From Bacteroidota bacterium (GTDB lineage: Bacteria; Bacteroidota; Bacteroidia; Bacteroidales; Bacteroidaceae), in the NCBI GenBank assembly GCA_023458215.1, contig JAEXAJ010000065.1, positions 1-33,222 of the forward strand: DNA of 33,222 nucleotides, in the 5' to 3' direction. The notes beneath the pieces are model-generated. The model saw only the letters and a program-made list of their open reading frames with translations. It was not told where the DNA came from and ran no database searches. A program made the translations under genes and the position numbers. The first letter of the stretch is position 1. The number at the start of each line of letters is the position of its first letter. Below are positions 7,215 through 15,777 of the stretch, piece by piece.

Positions 7215-8762
7215 ATGCTTGAAAACATTGACACTTCTCTGATTGACTGGTCGAGAGCTCAATTTGCCTTGACAGCCATTTATCACTGGATTTTTGTGCC
7301 GCTAACTTTAGGACTTGCGGTTATTATGGGCATCATGGAGACGGCTTATTACCGTACGGGTGACGAGTTTTGGAAACGTACAGCCAAGTACTGGATGAAA
7401 TTGTTCGGTATCAACTTTGCGGTAGGTGTGGCTACCGGGTTGATTCTGGAGTTTGAGTTTGGTACGAACTGGAGTAATTATTCCTGGTTTGTAGGCGACA
7501 TATTCGGAGCCCCGCTTGCCATTGAAGGCATTTTGGCTTTCTTCATGGAAGCTACCTTTATTGCCGTTATGTTCTTTGGCTGGGATAAAGTGAGCAAACG
7601 ATTCCACTTGGCTTCGACTTGGCTTACAGGTTTGGGCGCTACTATTTCCGCTTGGTGGATTTTGGTGGCAAACGCTTGGATGCAGAATCCCGTAGGCATG
7701 GAGTTTAACCCAGATACAGTTCGCAACGAGATGGTTGATTTTTGGGCGGTGGCGCTTTCGCCGGTGGCAGTGAATAAGTTTTTCCATACGGTGTTATCCA
7801 GTTGGGTATTGGGTGCGGTGTTTGTAGTGGGTGTCAGTTGTTGGTATCTGTTAAAGAAGCGTGATCATAAATTTGCCATCGCCAGTGTGAAGGTTGCAGC
7901 CGGTGTAGGATTGGTGGCAACATTGCTCACTGCATGGACGGGCGACGGTTCCGGTTATCAGGTGGCACAGACTCAGCCTATGAAGCTGGCGGCTTTCGAA
8001 GGATATTATCAAGGTCAGCAAGGTGCGGGGCTGGTAGCGGTAGGCGCTTTGAATCCTGCCAAGCAGACGCACGATGATGGTATCGAGCCTTTCTTGTTCC
8101 GCGTGGAGATACCTAAATTCCTTTCTTTACTGGCCGAACGGGATGCAAATGCTTTTGTACCCGGCATCAATGATATATTGAAAGGCGGCTATCCGTTGAA
8201 GGACGGTTCTATCGCCCTGTCCGCCGAAGAAAAAATAGAGCGTGGAAAGACTGCTATTTCTGCACTTGCCGCTTATCGGGCTGCCAAGTCGGCAGGCAAC
8301 GAAGAAGATGCCAAGGTAGCTGCTGCTGTCTTGAAGGAGAATGTTCCTTATTTTGGTTATGGATATATCAAGAATGTGAACGACTTAGTACCGAATGTAC
8401 CTTTGACGTTCTACGCTTTCCGCATCATGGTTATGCTGGGTGGATATTTCATCTTGTTCTTTGCACTGATTTTATTCTTCGCCTATAAGAAGGATTTGGC
8501 TCAAATTAAGTGGATGCATTGGGTAGCCTTGCTTACTATTCCTTTGGGCTATCTGGCAAGCCAGGCAGGCTGGGTGGTGGCGGAATGCGGTCGTCAACCG
8601 TGGGCTATTCAGGACATGTTGCCTGTCAACGCTTCCATCTCTCGATTGGATGTCGGCTCCGTGCAGACCACATTCTTCATCTTCCTCATTCTATTCACTA
8701 TTATGCTGATAGCTGAGGTGGGGATTATGCTGAAGGCAATACGCAAGGGACCGGAGAAATAG
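7215..8762 (+). CDS. cydA: Cytochrome bd ubiquinol oxidase subunit I
   Basis: A 515-residue integral membrane protein that oxidises quinol and reduces O2 to water at low oxygen. His24 (AIYHWIF) corresponds to the haem b595 ligand and His191 (NKFFHTVL) to a b558 ligand. Glu104 and Glu112 lie in the proton/haem region IEGILAFFMEA. The quinol-loop residues appear in QPMKLAAFEG (Lys257, Glu262), and the family signature GWVVAECGRQPW is present. Bacteroides bd oxidase is known to support growth at nanomolar oxygen. The TAG stop is the first triplet of an octad repeat array that separates it from cydB. Confidence 0.97.
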   Translation: MLENIDTSLIDWSRAQFALTAIYHWIFVPLTLGLAVIMGIMETAYYRTGDEFWKRTAKYWMKLFGINFAVGVATGLILEFEFGTNWSNYSWFVGDIFGAPLAIEGILAFFMEATFIAVMFFGWDKVSKRFHLASTWLTGLGATISAWWILVANAWMQNPVGMEFNPDTVRNEMVDFWAVALSPVAVNKFFHTVLSSWVLGAVFVVGVSCWYLLKKRDHKFAIASVKVAAGVGLVATLLTAWTGDGSGYQVAQTQPMKLAAFEGYYQGQQGAGLVAVGALNPAKQTHDDGIEPFLFRVEIPKFLSLLAERDANAFVPGINDILKGGYPLKDGSIALSAEEKIERGKTAISALAAYRAAKSAGNEEDAKVAAAVLKENVPYFGYGYIKNVNDLVPNVPLTFYAFRIMVMLGGYFILFFALILFFAYKKDLAQIKWMHWVALLTIPLGYLASQAGWVVAECGRQPWAIQDMLPVNASISRLDVGSVQTTFFIFLILFTIMLIAEVGIMLKAIRKGPEK

Positions 8763-8888
8763 TGGTAAGGTGGTGGGTGATAGAGTGATAAAGGGAAGTT
8801 ACTTATTCCATTATCACCCCATCACATTACCACTATTTTCACCTTATCACTCTATAACTTTATCACTCTATAACTTTATCACTTTTTT
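8763..8888. repeat. Inverted array of GTGATAAN octads between cydA and cydB (array C)
   Basis: The left arm (8763-8793) reads as successive 8-bp units of the type GTGATAAN (GTGGTAAG, GTGATAGA, GTGATAAA). The right arm (about 8808-8886) carries eight or more units in reverse orientation, including two alternations of GTGATAAA and GTTATAGA. The left arm starts directly at the cydA stop codon and the right arm ends about six bases before the cydB ATG. The arms are very unequal in length. Confidence 0.8.
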
Positions 8889-8891
8889 ATC

Positions 8892-10040
8892 ATGAATACT
8901 TATATTTTTCTTCAACAATATTGGTGGTTTGTAGTTTCCTTGCTGGGGGCCATCTTGGTATTCCTGCTGTTTGTGCAGGGAGGTAATTCGCTCTTGTTCT
9001 GTTTGGGCAAGACGGAAGAACAACGTAAAATGATGATTAACTCTACGGGACGTAAGTGGGAGTTTACCTTTACGACGCTTGTTACGTTTGGCGGGGCATT
9101 CTTCGCTTCATTCCCATTATTCTATAGCACCAGTTTCGGCGGGGCCTATTGGTTGTGGATGATTATTTTGTTCAGTTTTGTGTTGCAGGCGGTGAGCTAC
9201 GAGTTCCAGTCGAAGGCGGGAAATCTGCTGGGCAAGAATACGTATCGCACGTTCTTGGTGATAAATGGAGTAGTCGGTCCGGTGCTGTTGGGCGGGGCGG
9301 TAGCTACTTTCTTCACGGGGTCTGAGTTTTATATTAATAAAGGTAATATTACCGATACGATGATGCCGGTTATCAGCCATTGGGCAAACGGTTGGCATGG
9401 GTTGGATGCGCTGTTGAATCCGTGGAATGTGATTCTTGGTTTGGCGGTGTTCTTTCTGGCACGTATCTTGGGAGCACTATACTTTATTAATAATATCAAT
9501 GAAGATGATTTGGTGAAACGTTGCCGTCGTGCTTTATGGGGCAATACGGGTTTCTTCCTGGTGTTCTTCCTGGCATTTGTTATCCGCACGTTGGTTGCTG
9601 ACGGTTATGCGGTGAATCCGCAGACAAGCGAGGTCTATATGGAACCTTATAAATACTTGATGAACTTTATTGAAATGCCGATCATATTGGTGGTGTTCCT
9701 GATAGGCGTAGTTGCTGTGCTTTGGGGAATTATCCGCACGTTGTGGAAGCCGAAGTTCGATAAAGGTATTTGGTTTGCAGGAGTAGGTACGGTACTGACG
9801 GTTCTGGCTTTGCTGCTGGTTGCCGGTTATAATAATACAGCTTACTATCCTTCTACCAACGACCTGCAAAGTTCATTGACGCTGGCTAACAGTTGCTCAA
9901 GCTTGTTCACATTGAAGACAATGGCTTATGTTTCCATTCTTGTTCCTTTTGTGCTTGCTTACATCTTCTACGCATGGCGTAGCATTGATAACCGCAAGAT
10001 TGATGCAAAAGAAATGGGAGCGGGAGGACATGCATATTAA
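8892..10040 (+). CDS. cydB: Cytochrome bd ubiquinol oxidase subunit II
   Basis: A 382-residue polytopic membrane protein, the CydB partner of CydA. Eight to nine hydrophobic segments are visible, beginning with YWWFVVSLLGAILVFLLFVQGG, and the GR-W-EFTFTTLVTFGGAFFASFPLFYSTSFGGAYW region is typical of the family. The gene starts right after the octad repeat array and is the last gene of the cyd operon; the next gene is convergent. Confidence 0.95.
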   Translation: MNTYIFLQQYWWFVVSLLGAILVFLLFVQGGNSLLFCLGKTEEQRKMMINSTGRKWEFTFTTLVTFGGAFFASFPLFYSTSFGGAYWLWMIILFSFVLQAVSYEFQSKAGNLLGKNTYRTFLVINGVVGPVLLGGAVATFFTGSEFYINKGNITDTMMPVISHWANGWHGLDALLNPWNVILGLAVFFLARILGALYFINNINEDDLVKRCRRALWGNTGFFLVFFLAFVIRTLVADGYAVNPQTSEVYMEPYKYLMNFIEMPIILVVFLIGVVAVLWGIIRTLWKPKFDKGIWFAGVGTVLTVLALLLVAGYNNTAYYPSTNDLQSSLTLANSCSSLFTLKTMAYVSILVPFVLAYIFYAWRSIDNRKIDAKEMGAGGHAY

Positions 10041-10074
10041 TTTGCAATAAACCTCTGTAAATAACTCCGGGCGT

Positions 10075-10215
10075 TTGCTTATGAAATGCTCGGGAAATGC
10101 TTCCGAAAAGCCCGGGAAATGAAACTAAAACTCCCGGGAAATGAAACTAAAATGCCTCGCGTTTCCGAACAAAACGTGAGGCATTTGTATTTTAAACGTG
10201 AGGCATTTCAGAAGC
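10075..10215. repeat. Composite intergenic repeat after cydB (array F)
   Basis: Two direct copies of CCCGGGAAATGAAACTAAAA occupy 10111-10130 and 10133-10152, preceded by degenerate copies (CTCGGGAAATG). They are followed by AAATGCCTCGCGTTT (about 10150-10165) and two inverted copies of AAACGTGAGGCATTT (about 10172-10186 and 10194-10208), which form a hairpin with one mismatch. The block lies between the convergent genes cydB and mtgA and may act as a bidirectional terminator. Confidence 0.7.
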
Positions 10216-10242
10216 AAATGCCGGACTTTTTAGAGAGGTATT

Positions 10243-10965
10243 CTATTTCTTCTTCTTTTTCTTTATTGTTGCGCCCTCTTCTACGGGAGGAAACTTTGGA
10301 ACGAGTTTCATAAGTCGCAATATTTGTCCTTGTCTTTTCAAGATATACTTAGAAGGTTTTGCCGAATTGAAGCGTATGGGATTGGGCAGAGTAGCGGCAA
10401 TCAGGGCGCATTGTCCGGCTGTTAATTTGGCGGCGGTGGTTTTAAAATTGATTTCGGCAACGGCTTGTGCCCCGTAAATAGATTTCCCCATCTCGATGGA
10501 GTTGAGATATACTTCCATAATCCGTTCCTTTGACCAACATAATTCTATCAACCAAGTGAAATAAACCTCAAAGCCTTTTCGTACCCAAGACGATTGCGGC
10601 CAAAGAAAAACATTCTTTGCGGTCTGCTGGCTGATGGTACTAGCACCCCGTTTTCGTTTTCTTGTTTCGTTTTCCTTCATCGCTTTTTCTATTTCGATAA
10701 AGTCGAAACCGTTGTGGGTGGCAAAGCGGTTGTCTTCCGAGGCAATAACGGCCATCGGCAGGTTGGGAGAGATCTTCTCGAAGGGCACCCATGTGTGATG
10801 CCAAAGGGGACTTTCGCCCTTGAACGTTTGCTGAACGCTGCGGATCACCATCAACGGGGTGACGTATACGGGCAGAAAACGATAAATCACTACCGCCAAG
10901 ATCGTGGAAATAAAAAAGAAAAGTATCAGGTTGCGGATGATCCGCAAAGGTTTGGGAAGTTTCAT
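10243..10965 (-). CDS. mtgA: Monofunctional biosynthetic peptidoglycan transglycosylase
   Basis: A 240-residue GT51 glycosyltransferase that polymerises lipid II into glycan strands. One N-terminal membrane anchor (about 10-30) is followed by the conserved GT51 motifs: catalytic Glu in [14 protein letters not shown], then [46 protein letters not shown] and the [15 protein letters not shown] motif. There is no transpeptidase domain, as expected for MtgA. The C-terminus ends in six lysines. It lies downstream of the OmpA-like gene on the same strand, separated by a repeat block. Confidence 0.94.
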   Translation of the reverse strand: MKLPKPLRIIRNLILFFFISTILAVVIYRFLPVYVTPLMVIRSVQQTFKGESPLWHHTWVPFEKISPNLPMAVIASEDNRFATHNGFDFIEIEKAMKENETRKRKRGASTISQQTAKNVFLWPQSSWVRKGFEVYFTWLIELCWSKERIMEVYLNSIEMGKSIYGAQAVAEINFKTTAAKLTAGQCALIAATLPNPIRFNSAKPSKYILKRQGQILRLMKLVPKFPPVEEGATIKKKKKK

Positions 10966-10995
10966 TGTTGTCGTTCTTTTCTACGTGCATGTATC

Positions 10996-11090
10996 TGCCC
11001 GAAACAGATGGTCTGCTTAAGGCAAACAGATGGTCTGTTAGGGGCAAACAGATCATGTGTTTACCCGAAACAGACCATCTGTTTCGTTCG
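10996..11090. repeat. Composite intergenic repeat with AACAGATGGTCTG units (array G)
   Basis: Three direct units, GAAACAGATGGTCTG (11000-11014), CAAACAGATGGTCTG (11024-11038) and a diverged CAAACAGATCATGTG (about 11045-11059), are followed by an inverted unit at about 11066-11087 (CGAAACAGACCATCTGTTTC). It lies between the OmpA-like gene and mtgA, just after the stop of the former. The inverted unit can pair with any of the direct ones. Confidence 0.7.
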
Positions 11091-11103
11091 CTGTAAAATA
11101 GGA

Positions 11104-11778
11104 TTATTTTCCTGTTTCCGCATTCTTAATCATTTGTTCGCTGGCGTACATGTAGATATCCACACGGCGGTTCTGCTCGGCAGACATGCTTTCGTCATAT
11201 TCGTTATATCCCACACCTTCCACTTTCTTGAATTGTGAAGGAGAAACGCCACAGTCTTGCAAATAATTCTCTACGGAATAAGCACGGTTCTTGGAAACTT
11301 TCATATTGGCTTCATACGAACCTACCTTGTCGGTGTGACCGATGATAGCGATATCTGTTGTAGGATCTTCTTTCAAAATCTGGGCAAGTTCGCGCAGAGA
11401 AGACTTAGCTTCGTTGCTCAATGCGGCCGAGTTGAAACCGAATAAGATACCTGCTGCAAAAGAAACCTTTACGGCGGGCAGACCGTTAGCATCTGTTACC
11501 TGTTGCACCTCTGCACCTTGAATCTTGGCAGCTTCGGCGGCTTTCTTATCCATCTTATGACCGATGGCTACACCTGCACCCGTACCAACTGCCGCACCGA
11601 TGGCTGCACCAATGGCCGCACCTTTTCCTTTACCGATTAATCCACCGATGATGGCTCCTGCTGCTGCACCCGAACCACCGCCGATTACACCGCCTTTAGT
11701 GGTATTATTCATCGTACTACAGCTTCCCAACATCAAAACACCGCATAACAGCAATGCTATAAATTTCATTTTCTTCAT
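11104..11778 (-). CDS. OmpA-like lipoprotein with glycine zipper
   Basis: A 224-residue outer-membrane lipoprotein. The lipoprotein signal peptide ends in LMLGSC (lipidated Cys near residue 20). Residues about 28-72 form a glycine-zipper region with repeated AAIGAAIGAAVG, likely membrane-inserted. The C-terminal OmpA domain (about 105-215) contains the peptidoglycan-binding signature AIIGHTDKVGSYEAN and the closing AEQNRRVDIYM with the DAP-contacting Asp and Arg positions. This is the YiaD/Pal-like architecture common in Bacteroidetes. It probably tethers the outer membrane to the cell wall. Its promoter region holds a perfect palindrome. Confidence 0.93.
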   Translation of the reverse strand: MKKMKFIALLLCGVLMLGSCSTMNNTTKGGVIGGGSGAAAGAIIGGLIGKGKGAAIGAAIGAAVGTGAGVAIGHKMDKKAAEAAKIQGAEVQQVTDANGLPAVKVSFAAGILFGFNSAALSNEAKSSLRELAQILKEDPTTDIAIIGHTDKVGSYEANMKVSKNRAYSVENYLQDCGVSPSQFKKVEGVGYNEYDESMSAEQNRRVDIYMYASEQMIKNAETGK

Positions 11779-11816
11779 AAGTCTACCTATTAAATTTGTT
11801 TATACTTAACATGTTG

Positions 11817-11846
11817 CAAAATTATAGATATAATAACGTCGTTATT
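11817..11846 (-). promoter_or_regulatory. Promoter -7 box and palindrome upstream of the OmpA-like gene
   Basis: TAATTTTG on the minus strand (11817-11824) is a good -7 element, but no TTTG is found at -33. In its place sits the perfect palindrome AATAACG-T-CGTTATT (11832-11846), 7-bp arms around one base. A dyad overlapping the -33 region suggests a transcription-factor site. Confidence 0.45.
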
Positions 11847-11874
11847 CTCCATAAAGTTTTTCTTTGTACTTTTT

Positions 11875-13203
11875 TTAGAGAATTTTCTTTTTAATAATAA
11901 CGAACCAAGTAGTAAGGACGATTCCTTTGGCAATCGTTGTGCCGCAAACAGCCCACCAGATAGCGTCTACACCCATACCCATTTGTACCAGTATCAACGC
12001 TACCGGGATGCGCATATAATTGCACACAATGCTGACAATGGCAGGCGGAATAGTCCGTCCTAAACCATAGAAGACACCTTGCATGGTGATTTCGAGCATC
12101 ATAAACATTTGCGAATACCCGTCGATACGCAGGAAATCGCCACCTACACGATAAGCTTCGGCTTCGGGCACGAAGATAGAGAAAACTTCGCTTCCGTAAA
12201 AGATAAAGACAAGCGAACAGATTGTACCGAAGATTCCCGTCATCCACAGTGTGGTATACCATGCTTGTTTCACCCGTGATTTCTGTCCCGCCGCATAGTT
12301 TTGCGCAATGAATGTGCTGAGGCCGGTAGAGAAACCTTGCGAGGTGTTCCAGGTGATTGCTTCTATTTGTCCGCCGGTGGTGAAAGCCATCAACCCGAGA
12401 TGTCCTCCTTGCTCGGATGCGGTACGTGAAAGAAACATATTGACGAAAGCAAAGAGCGTGTTCAGGGTGGCTACCGGTAACCCCAGTTTGAAGATACGGT
12501 TGGAGTATTTCTTTTTCAGTCGGGTGAAGAAAGGGAATCCGCCGAATAAATTGTCCCGCCGACGTAGCTGGTAAACGAAGATACCGAATACGGTTGCTTC
12601 GGACAACCAGGTGGCTATTGCCGCACCTTCCGTCCCCAAGCCGAAACCAAAGATAAACAGAGGGTCGAGAAGGATGTTCATTATCAATCCCGTCCCGCTA
12701 ATATAGAACGGTATCTTGCTGCGTCCGGCGGCATTGTAGATCCCGGTAAAAGCGGCGGAAAGGAAGACAAACGGTAATCCCGTCGAAACGATGCGGAGAT
12801 AAGTGACAGCGTCGTTCGTGATATGCTCCTTCAACCGGAAAATTTGCAGGATGGGATCGGCAAAAAGAAACAACAAACCACCCCAGCAAGCTGCAATAAT
12901 CAGTGCAAGGGTGATGTTGTGCGAAGCAAAGTTGCGTGCGTCTTCCTGACTACGTGCCCCGATGGATTGCCCTACACTGACTTCGGCGCCTACCTTATTT
13001 AATAATGCGATGGAGCCCGACATCCATGTCAATATGCCTACCGCTCCTACAGCCGCAACGGACTCGCTGCCCAGTCGTCCTACCCACGCCATATCCGTCA
13101 GGCTATATGCCATTTGGATAAAGGAGGTAGCCATGATGGGCATGGCCAGATTGAATAACTGCCGGTTGATAGGTCCTTGAGTAAGAATTTTGGCTCCTTG
13201 CAT
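11875..13203 (-). CDS. MATE-family multidrug/Na+ antiporter
   Basis: A 442-residue inner-membrane transporter with about 12 hydrophobic segments in two MatE halves. Typical features are the N-terminal GPINRQLFNLAMPIMATSFIQMAYSLTD and the first-half MAWVGRLGSESVAAVG. A longer reading from 13266 would overlap the end of nagA and begin with an atypical sequence, so the ATG at 13203 (MQGAKILTQG) is chosen, leaving a 20-bp gap after nagA. It is the last gene of the minus-strand pot-nag run. The substrate is unknown. Confidence 0.9.
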   Translation of the reverse strand: MQGAKILTQGPINRQLFNLAMPIMATSFIQMAYSLTDMAWVGRLGSESVAAVGAVGILTWMSGSIALLNKVGAEVSVGQSIGARSQEDARNFASHNITLALIIAACWGGLLFLFADPILQIFRLKEHITNDAVTYLRIVSTGLPFVFLSAAFTGIYNAAGRSKIPFYISGTGLIMNILLDPLFIFGFGLGTEGAAIATWLSEATVFGIFVYQLRRRDNLFGGFPFFTRLKKKYSNRIFKLGLPVATLNTLFAFVNMFLSRTASEQGGHLGLMAFTTGGQIEAITWNTSQGFSTGLSTFIAQNYAAGQKSRVKQAWYTTLWMTGIFGTICSLVFIFYGSEVFSIFVPEAEAYRVGGDFLRIDGYSQMFMMLEITMQGVFYGLGRTIPPAIVSIVCNYMRIPVALILVQMGMGVDAIWWAVCGTTIAKGIVLTTWFVIIKKKIL

Positions 13204-13223
13204 GTAGATTGATTTACCGGTTA

Positions 13224-14384
13224 TTAAGCTTGCATCTTGTCCAAAACAAGATCGCCTCCCTGCCATACGGCACGGATATTCAGGTTCTTGTCCATGATGA
13301 GGATATCGGCATCTTTGTCTTTTTGCAGAGAACCTTTGCGGTCGAATACTCCCATGATGCGTGCCGGAGTTTCGGAAGCCATGCGCAAAGCATCACCCAA
13401 CGGAATATCGGCTTTCACCATGGTGCGGATCAGGGTGTCGCTGGTAGCGAGACTACCTGCCAGTGAAGAGCGGTCGGCCATTTTGCAAACGCCATCTTCG
13501 ATGATGATACTCGGATCGTTGATTTCTTTGCCTTCGTTGGCGGCGTATGAGAGGGCATCGGTGACGAGACACGTATGTTCCACACCTTTCAGCTTATAAG
13601 CCAGTCGGAGGATGGTAGAGGGCAGATGGATGCCGTCGGCAATCAGTTCGATGGTCATGCCGTCAGTCAGATAGACGCTTTCTACCGTACCTTCGTACTT
13701 GTATTCACGGCGTTTGTGGAAGCCCGGCATGGCGTTGTAGAAGTGGGCAACATGGGTAAATCCCGCAGCGTATGCTTCTTTGATGCCTTCATATTCTGAT
13801 TCGGTATGAGATGCGGCAACGAGGATACCTTTATCGTGCAAGTAACGGGCAAAGTCCAGTGCTCCCGGCAGCTCGGGCGAAGCGTCCCAACGGCGGATGC
13901 AGTGAGTGTTTTCTATGAGTTCCTTGTATTCTTTCTCGTCGACTTCTTTTACGTGTTCGGCGTATTGGCTGCCTGCTATTTTAGGATTGAGGTACGGACC
14001 TTCGATGTGAAGTCCGAGTATCGGACTGTTAGGTTCTGCCATCAACTTCTCGCAGATGCTTGCCGCTTGGTGCAGTTTGCTGAAAGGAGAAGAAGACAGG
14101 GTGGGGAAGATGCTGGTGGCTCCATGATGCAGATGTGCCCGGATGGCACCGTTGAAAGCTTCCTCGGTACATTCCGTAAAGTCATACCCTCCGCCACCGT
14201 GAGCGTGCATGCAGACAAAACCGGGCACGATGTACATGCCTTTGGCATCAATTAACCGGGCACCGATCAGTGCGAGGTCACAATTAGTTACTTCGAGGAT
14301 TTTTCCGTCCCGTATCAGAACAGAACCCTCGTTCAACCAGCCTTGTGGGGTGAATATTCGCCCGTTAATGATTTGAGTTAACAT
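13224..14384 (-). CDS. nagA: N-acetylglucosamine-6-phosphate deacetylase
   Basis: A 386-residue cytosolic amidohydrolase that converts GlcNAc-6-P to GlcN-6-P and acetate in amino-sugar and cell-wall recycling. The metal-binding HAHGGGGYDF follows a short N-terminal beta domain. LGLHIEGPYLNPKIAGSQ holds the metal-binding Glu, ASHTESEYEG and FTHVAHFYNAM hold the two metal-binding His, and LVTDALSYA carries the catalytic Asp. Length is standard. It lies downstream of potD across a heptad array, so it may be co-transcribed with the polyamine genes. Confidence 0.95.
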   Translation of the reverse strand: MLTQIINGRIFTPQGWLNEGSVLIRDGKILEVTNCDLALIGARLIDAKGMYIVPGFVCMHAHGGGGYDFTECTEEAFNGAIRAHLHHGATSIFPTLSSSPFSKLHQAASICEKLMAEPNSPILGLHIEGPYLNPKIAGSQYAEHVKEVDEKEYKELIENTHCIRRWDASPELPGALDFARYLHDKGILVAASHTESEYEGIKEAYAAGFTHVAHFYNAMPGFHKRREYKYEGTVESVYLTDGMTIELIADGIHLPSTILRLAYKLKGVEHTCLVTDALSYAANEGKEINDPSIIIEDGVCKMADRSSLAGSLATSDTLIRTMVKADIPLGDALRMASETPARIMGVFDRKGSLQKDKDADILIMDKNLNIRAVWQGGDLVLDKMQA

Positions 14385-14395
14385 GGATGAAATTT

Positions 14396-14455
14396 TTAGT
14401 GATTAGTTATTAGTGATTAGTGATTTGTTGTTAGTGATTACTCACTAATCACTAT
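14396..14455. repeat. Heptad array GATTAGT between potD and nagA (array D)
   Basis: Six or more 7-bp units of the GATTAGT type occupy 14398-14440, and inverted units TCACTAATCACTA follow at about 14441-14453, giving a perfect 13-bp stem with a copy near 14412-14424. The minus-strand TAG stop of potD (14452-14454) is part of the inverted arm. The composition and unit length match array A, 13.5 kb away. Confidence 0.8.
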
Positions 14456-15777
14456 TTTTTCCTTCTTCTACGGTGATGGCGTTGCTTTTGCTTGTACTTA
14501 CGTATCTTGCCATATACCAGCCATACGAGTAATACGCCGAATACGGCAAATATCAGCAGTACGATTCCGGTATTGAGGTTATCGCCTTTCACTCGGCTCC
14601 ACATTTCGAGTACAAGCTCCGTGCGGTCGCCAAAGTCACGGATCATGGCACAACGTTCCACTACTTTTCTGTCGGGATACTGAACGGTATTGATAGGTAT
14701 GCTGTCGGCTTCCGGTCCGAAGAAGTAGCTCAGATCGGAGTACTCTTCAATCGTCGAATCGATCTTTGCTTCCATAATTTCGGGTGTGGCGATGGCGCTC
14801 ACATAACCGATGGCATCCATATTTCGTAAAGCTATATCGGGCTGACACAGGTAATTGATGAAATAACTTGCCGCCTTTACATTGCGTGCATATTTAGGAA
14901 TGACCCAACCATCGTACCAAATATTACTACCTTCGCGGGGAACTAGGTAATCTAAATCGACCCCTACTGCGGCAGCCTCTTCCATTGCCCACACGGCATC
15001 ACCGCTCCAAGTCAGGTTGAGGGAGGTTTTTCCTTTGGTCATCATCTCCTTGCCGAAGTCGGCTTCCCAACCGGAGATGTTGGGCTTCATGGCTTTCAGA
15101 TACTTTTCGGCAAGGGCGATGGCTTCGGTGGAGTTATCATTCATCAGTTGCTCTACCGTTACGGTTCCATCTGCCAGTTGCTTGGCGTGGGCGTAGATGA
15201 TGGCGGTACCGTATGCATCGCGATAGCTATCTTTCATCAGGACTTTGTTCTTGTTCTTAGGGTCCCAAAGACAATGCCAACTGCTGACTTCTTCTTCGCT
15301 AATGAGATTCTTATTGTACAAGATACCGGCAGTTCCCCACATATAAGGCAGGGCATAATCCGTAGTGGTACGTCCCGGCTGACTGGTTTTATTCAATTCT
15401 TCCCGGATAAAGGGAGAGACGTTGGGAAGATAATCCGGAGTCTTACCGAAATTGCGGTCGATAGGCAGAAGAAGATCTTTCTTCAACATACGTTCGATGA
15501 TATATTCCGAAGGACATACCACGTCGAAATCTTCGTGCCCACGTTCGATTTTGGTAAGCATGATTTCGTTGATATCGAATACTTGATAGATGATGCGGAT
15601 GTTCTCTCCGGTTTGCTGCTTATACCAAGCGGGAAATTCAGCAAGAACCTCTTCGTCGATATAGTCCCCCCAATTGTATATTTTCAATACCTGACTGCGT
15701 TCTTTGTCGGAATTTCCGCAGGAGGCTAATAAACCTATGCAACACAAAAGAAGCAATATGTTTAGTAATCTTTTCAT
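14452..15777 (-). CDS. potD: Spermidine/putrescine ABC transporter substrate-binding lipoprotein with C-terminal membrane helix
   Basis: A 441-residue polyamine-binding protein. A lipoprotein signal ends in GLLASC (Cys near 20). The PotD-like fold follows, with IYNWGDYIDEEVL and FEVVCPSEYII-like sequence (here FDVVCPSEYIIERM). Unusually, after the binding domain there is a strong membrane helix (about 404-423) followed by an 18-residue, highly basic tail that ends RRRRKK. The tail would keep the C-terminus in the cytoplasm, so the protein may be anchored at both ends. The start overlaps potC by 4 bp. The stop codon lies in repeat array D. Confidence 0.9.
   Translation of the reverse strand: MKRLLNILLLLCCIGLLASCGNSDKERSQVLKIYNWGDYIDEEVLAEFPAWYKQQTGENIRIIYQVFDINEIMLTKIERGHEDFDVVCPSEYIIERMLKKDLLLPIDRNFGKTPDYLPNVSPFIREELNKTSQPGRTTTDYALPYMWGTAGILYNKNLISEEEVSSWHCLWDPKNKNKVLMKDSYRDAYGTAIIYAHAKQLADGTVTVEQLMNDNSTEAIALAEKYLKAMKPNISGWEADFGKEMMTKGKTSLNLTWSGDAVWAMEEAAAVGVDLDYLVPREGSNIWYDGWVIPKYARNVKAASYFINYLCQPDIALRNMDAIGYVSAIATPEIMEAKIDSTIEEYSDLSYFFGPEADSIPINTVQYPDRKVVERCAMIRDFGDRTELVLEMWSRVKGDNLNTGIVLLIFAVFGVLLVWLVYGKIRKYKQKQRHHRRRRKK

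Noticed and set aside
13203..13266. Longer N-terminus for the MATE transporter
   Set aside because: It would overlap nagA and encodes sequence unlike MATE starts.
13806..14255. Plus-strand ORF of 149 residues
   Set aside because: Antisense shadow of nagA, which has all catalytic motifs.
15148..15729. Plus-strand ORF of 193 residues
   Set aside because: Antisense to potD; no recognisable domain or start context.
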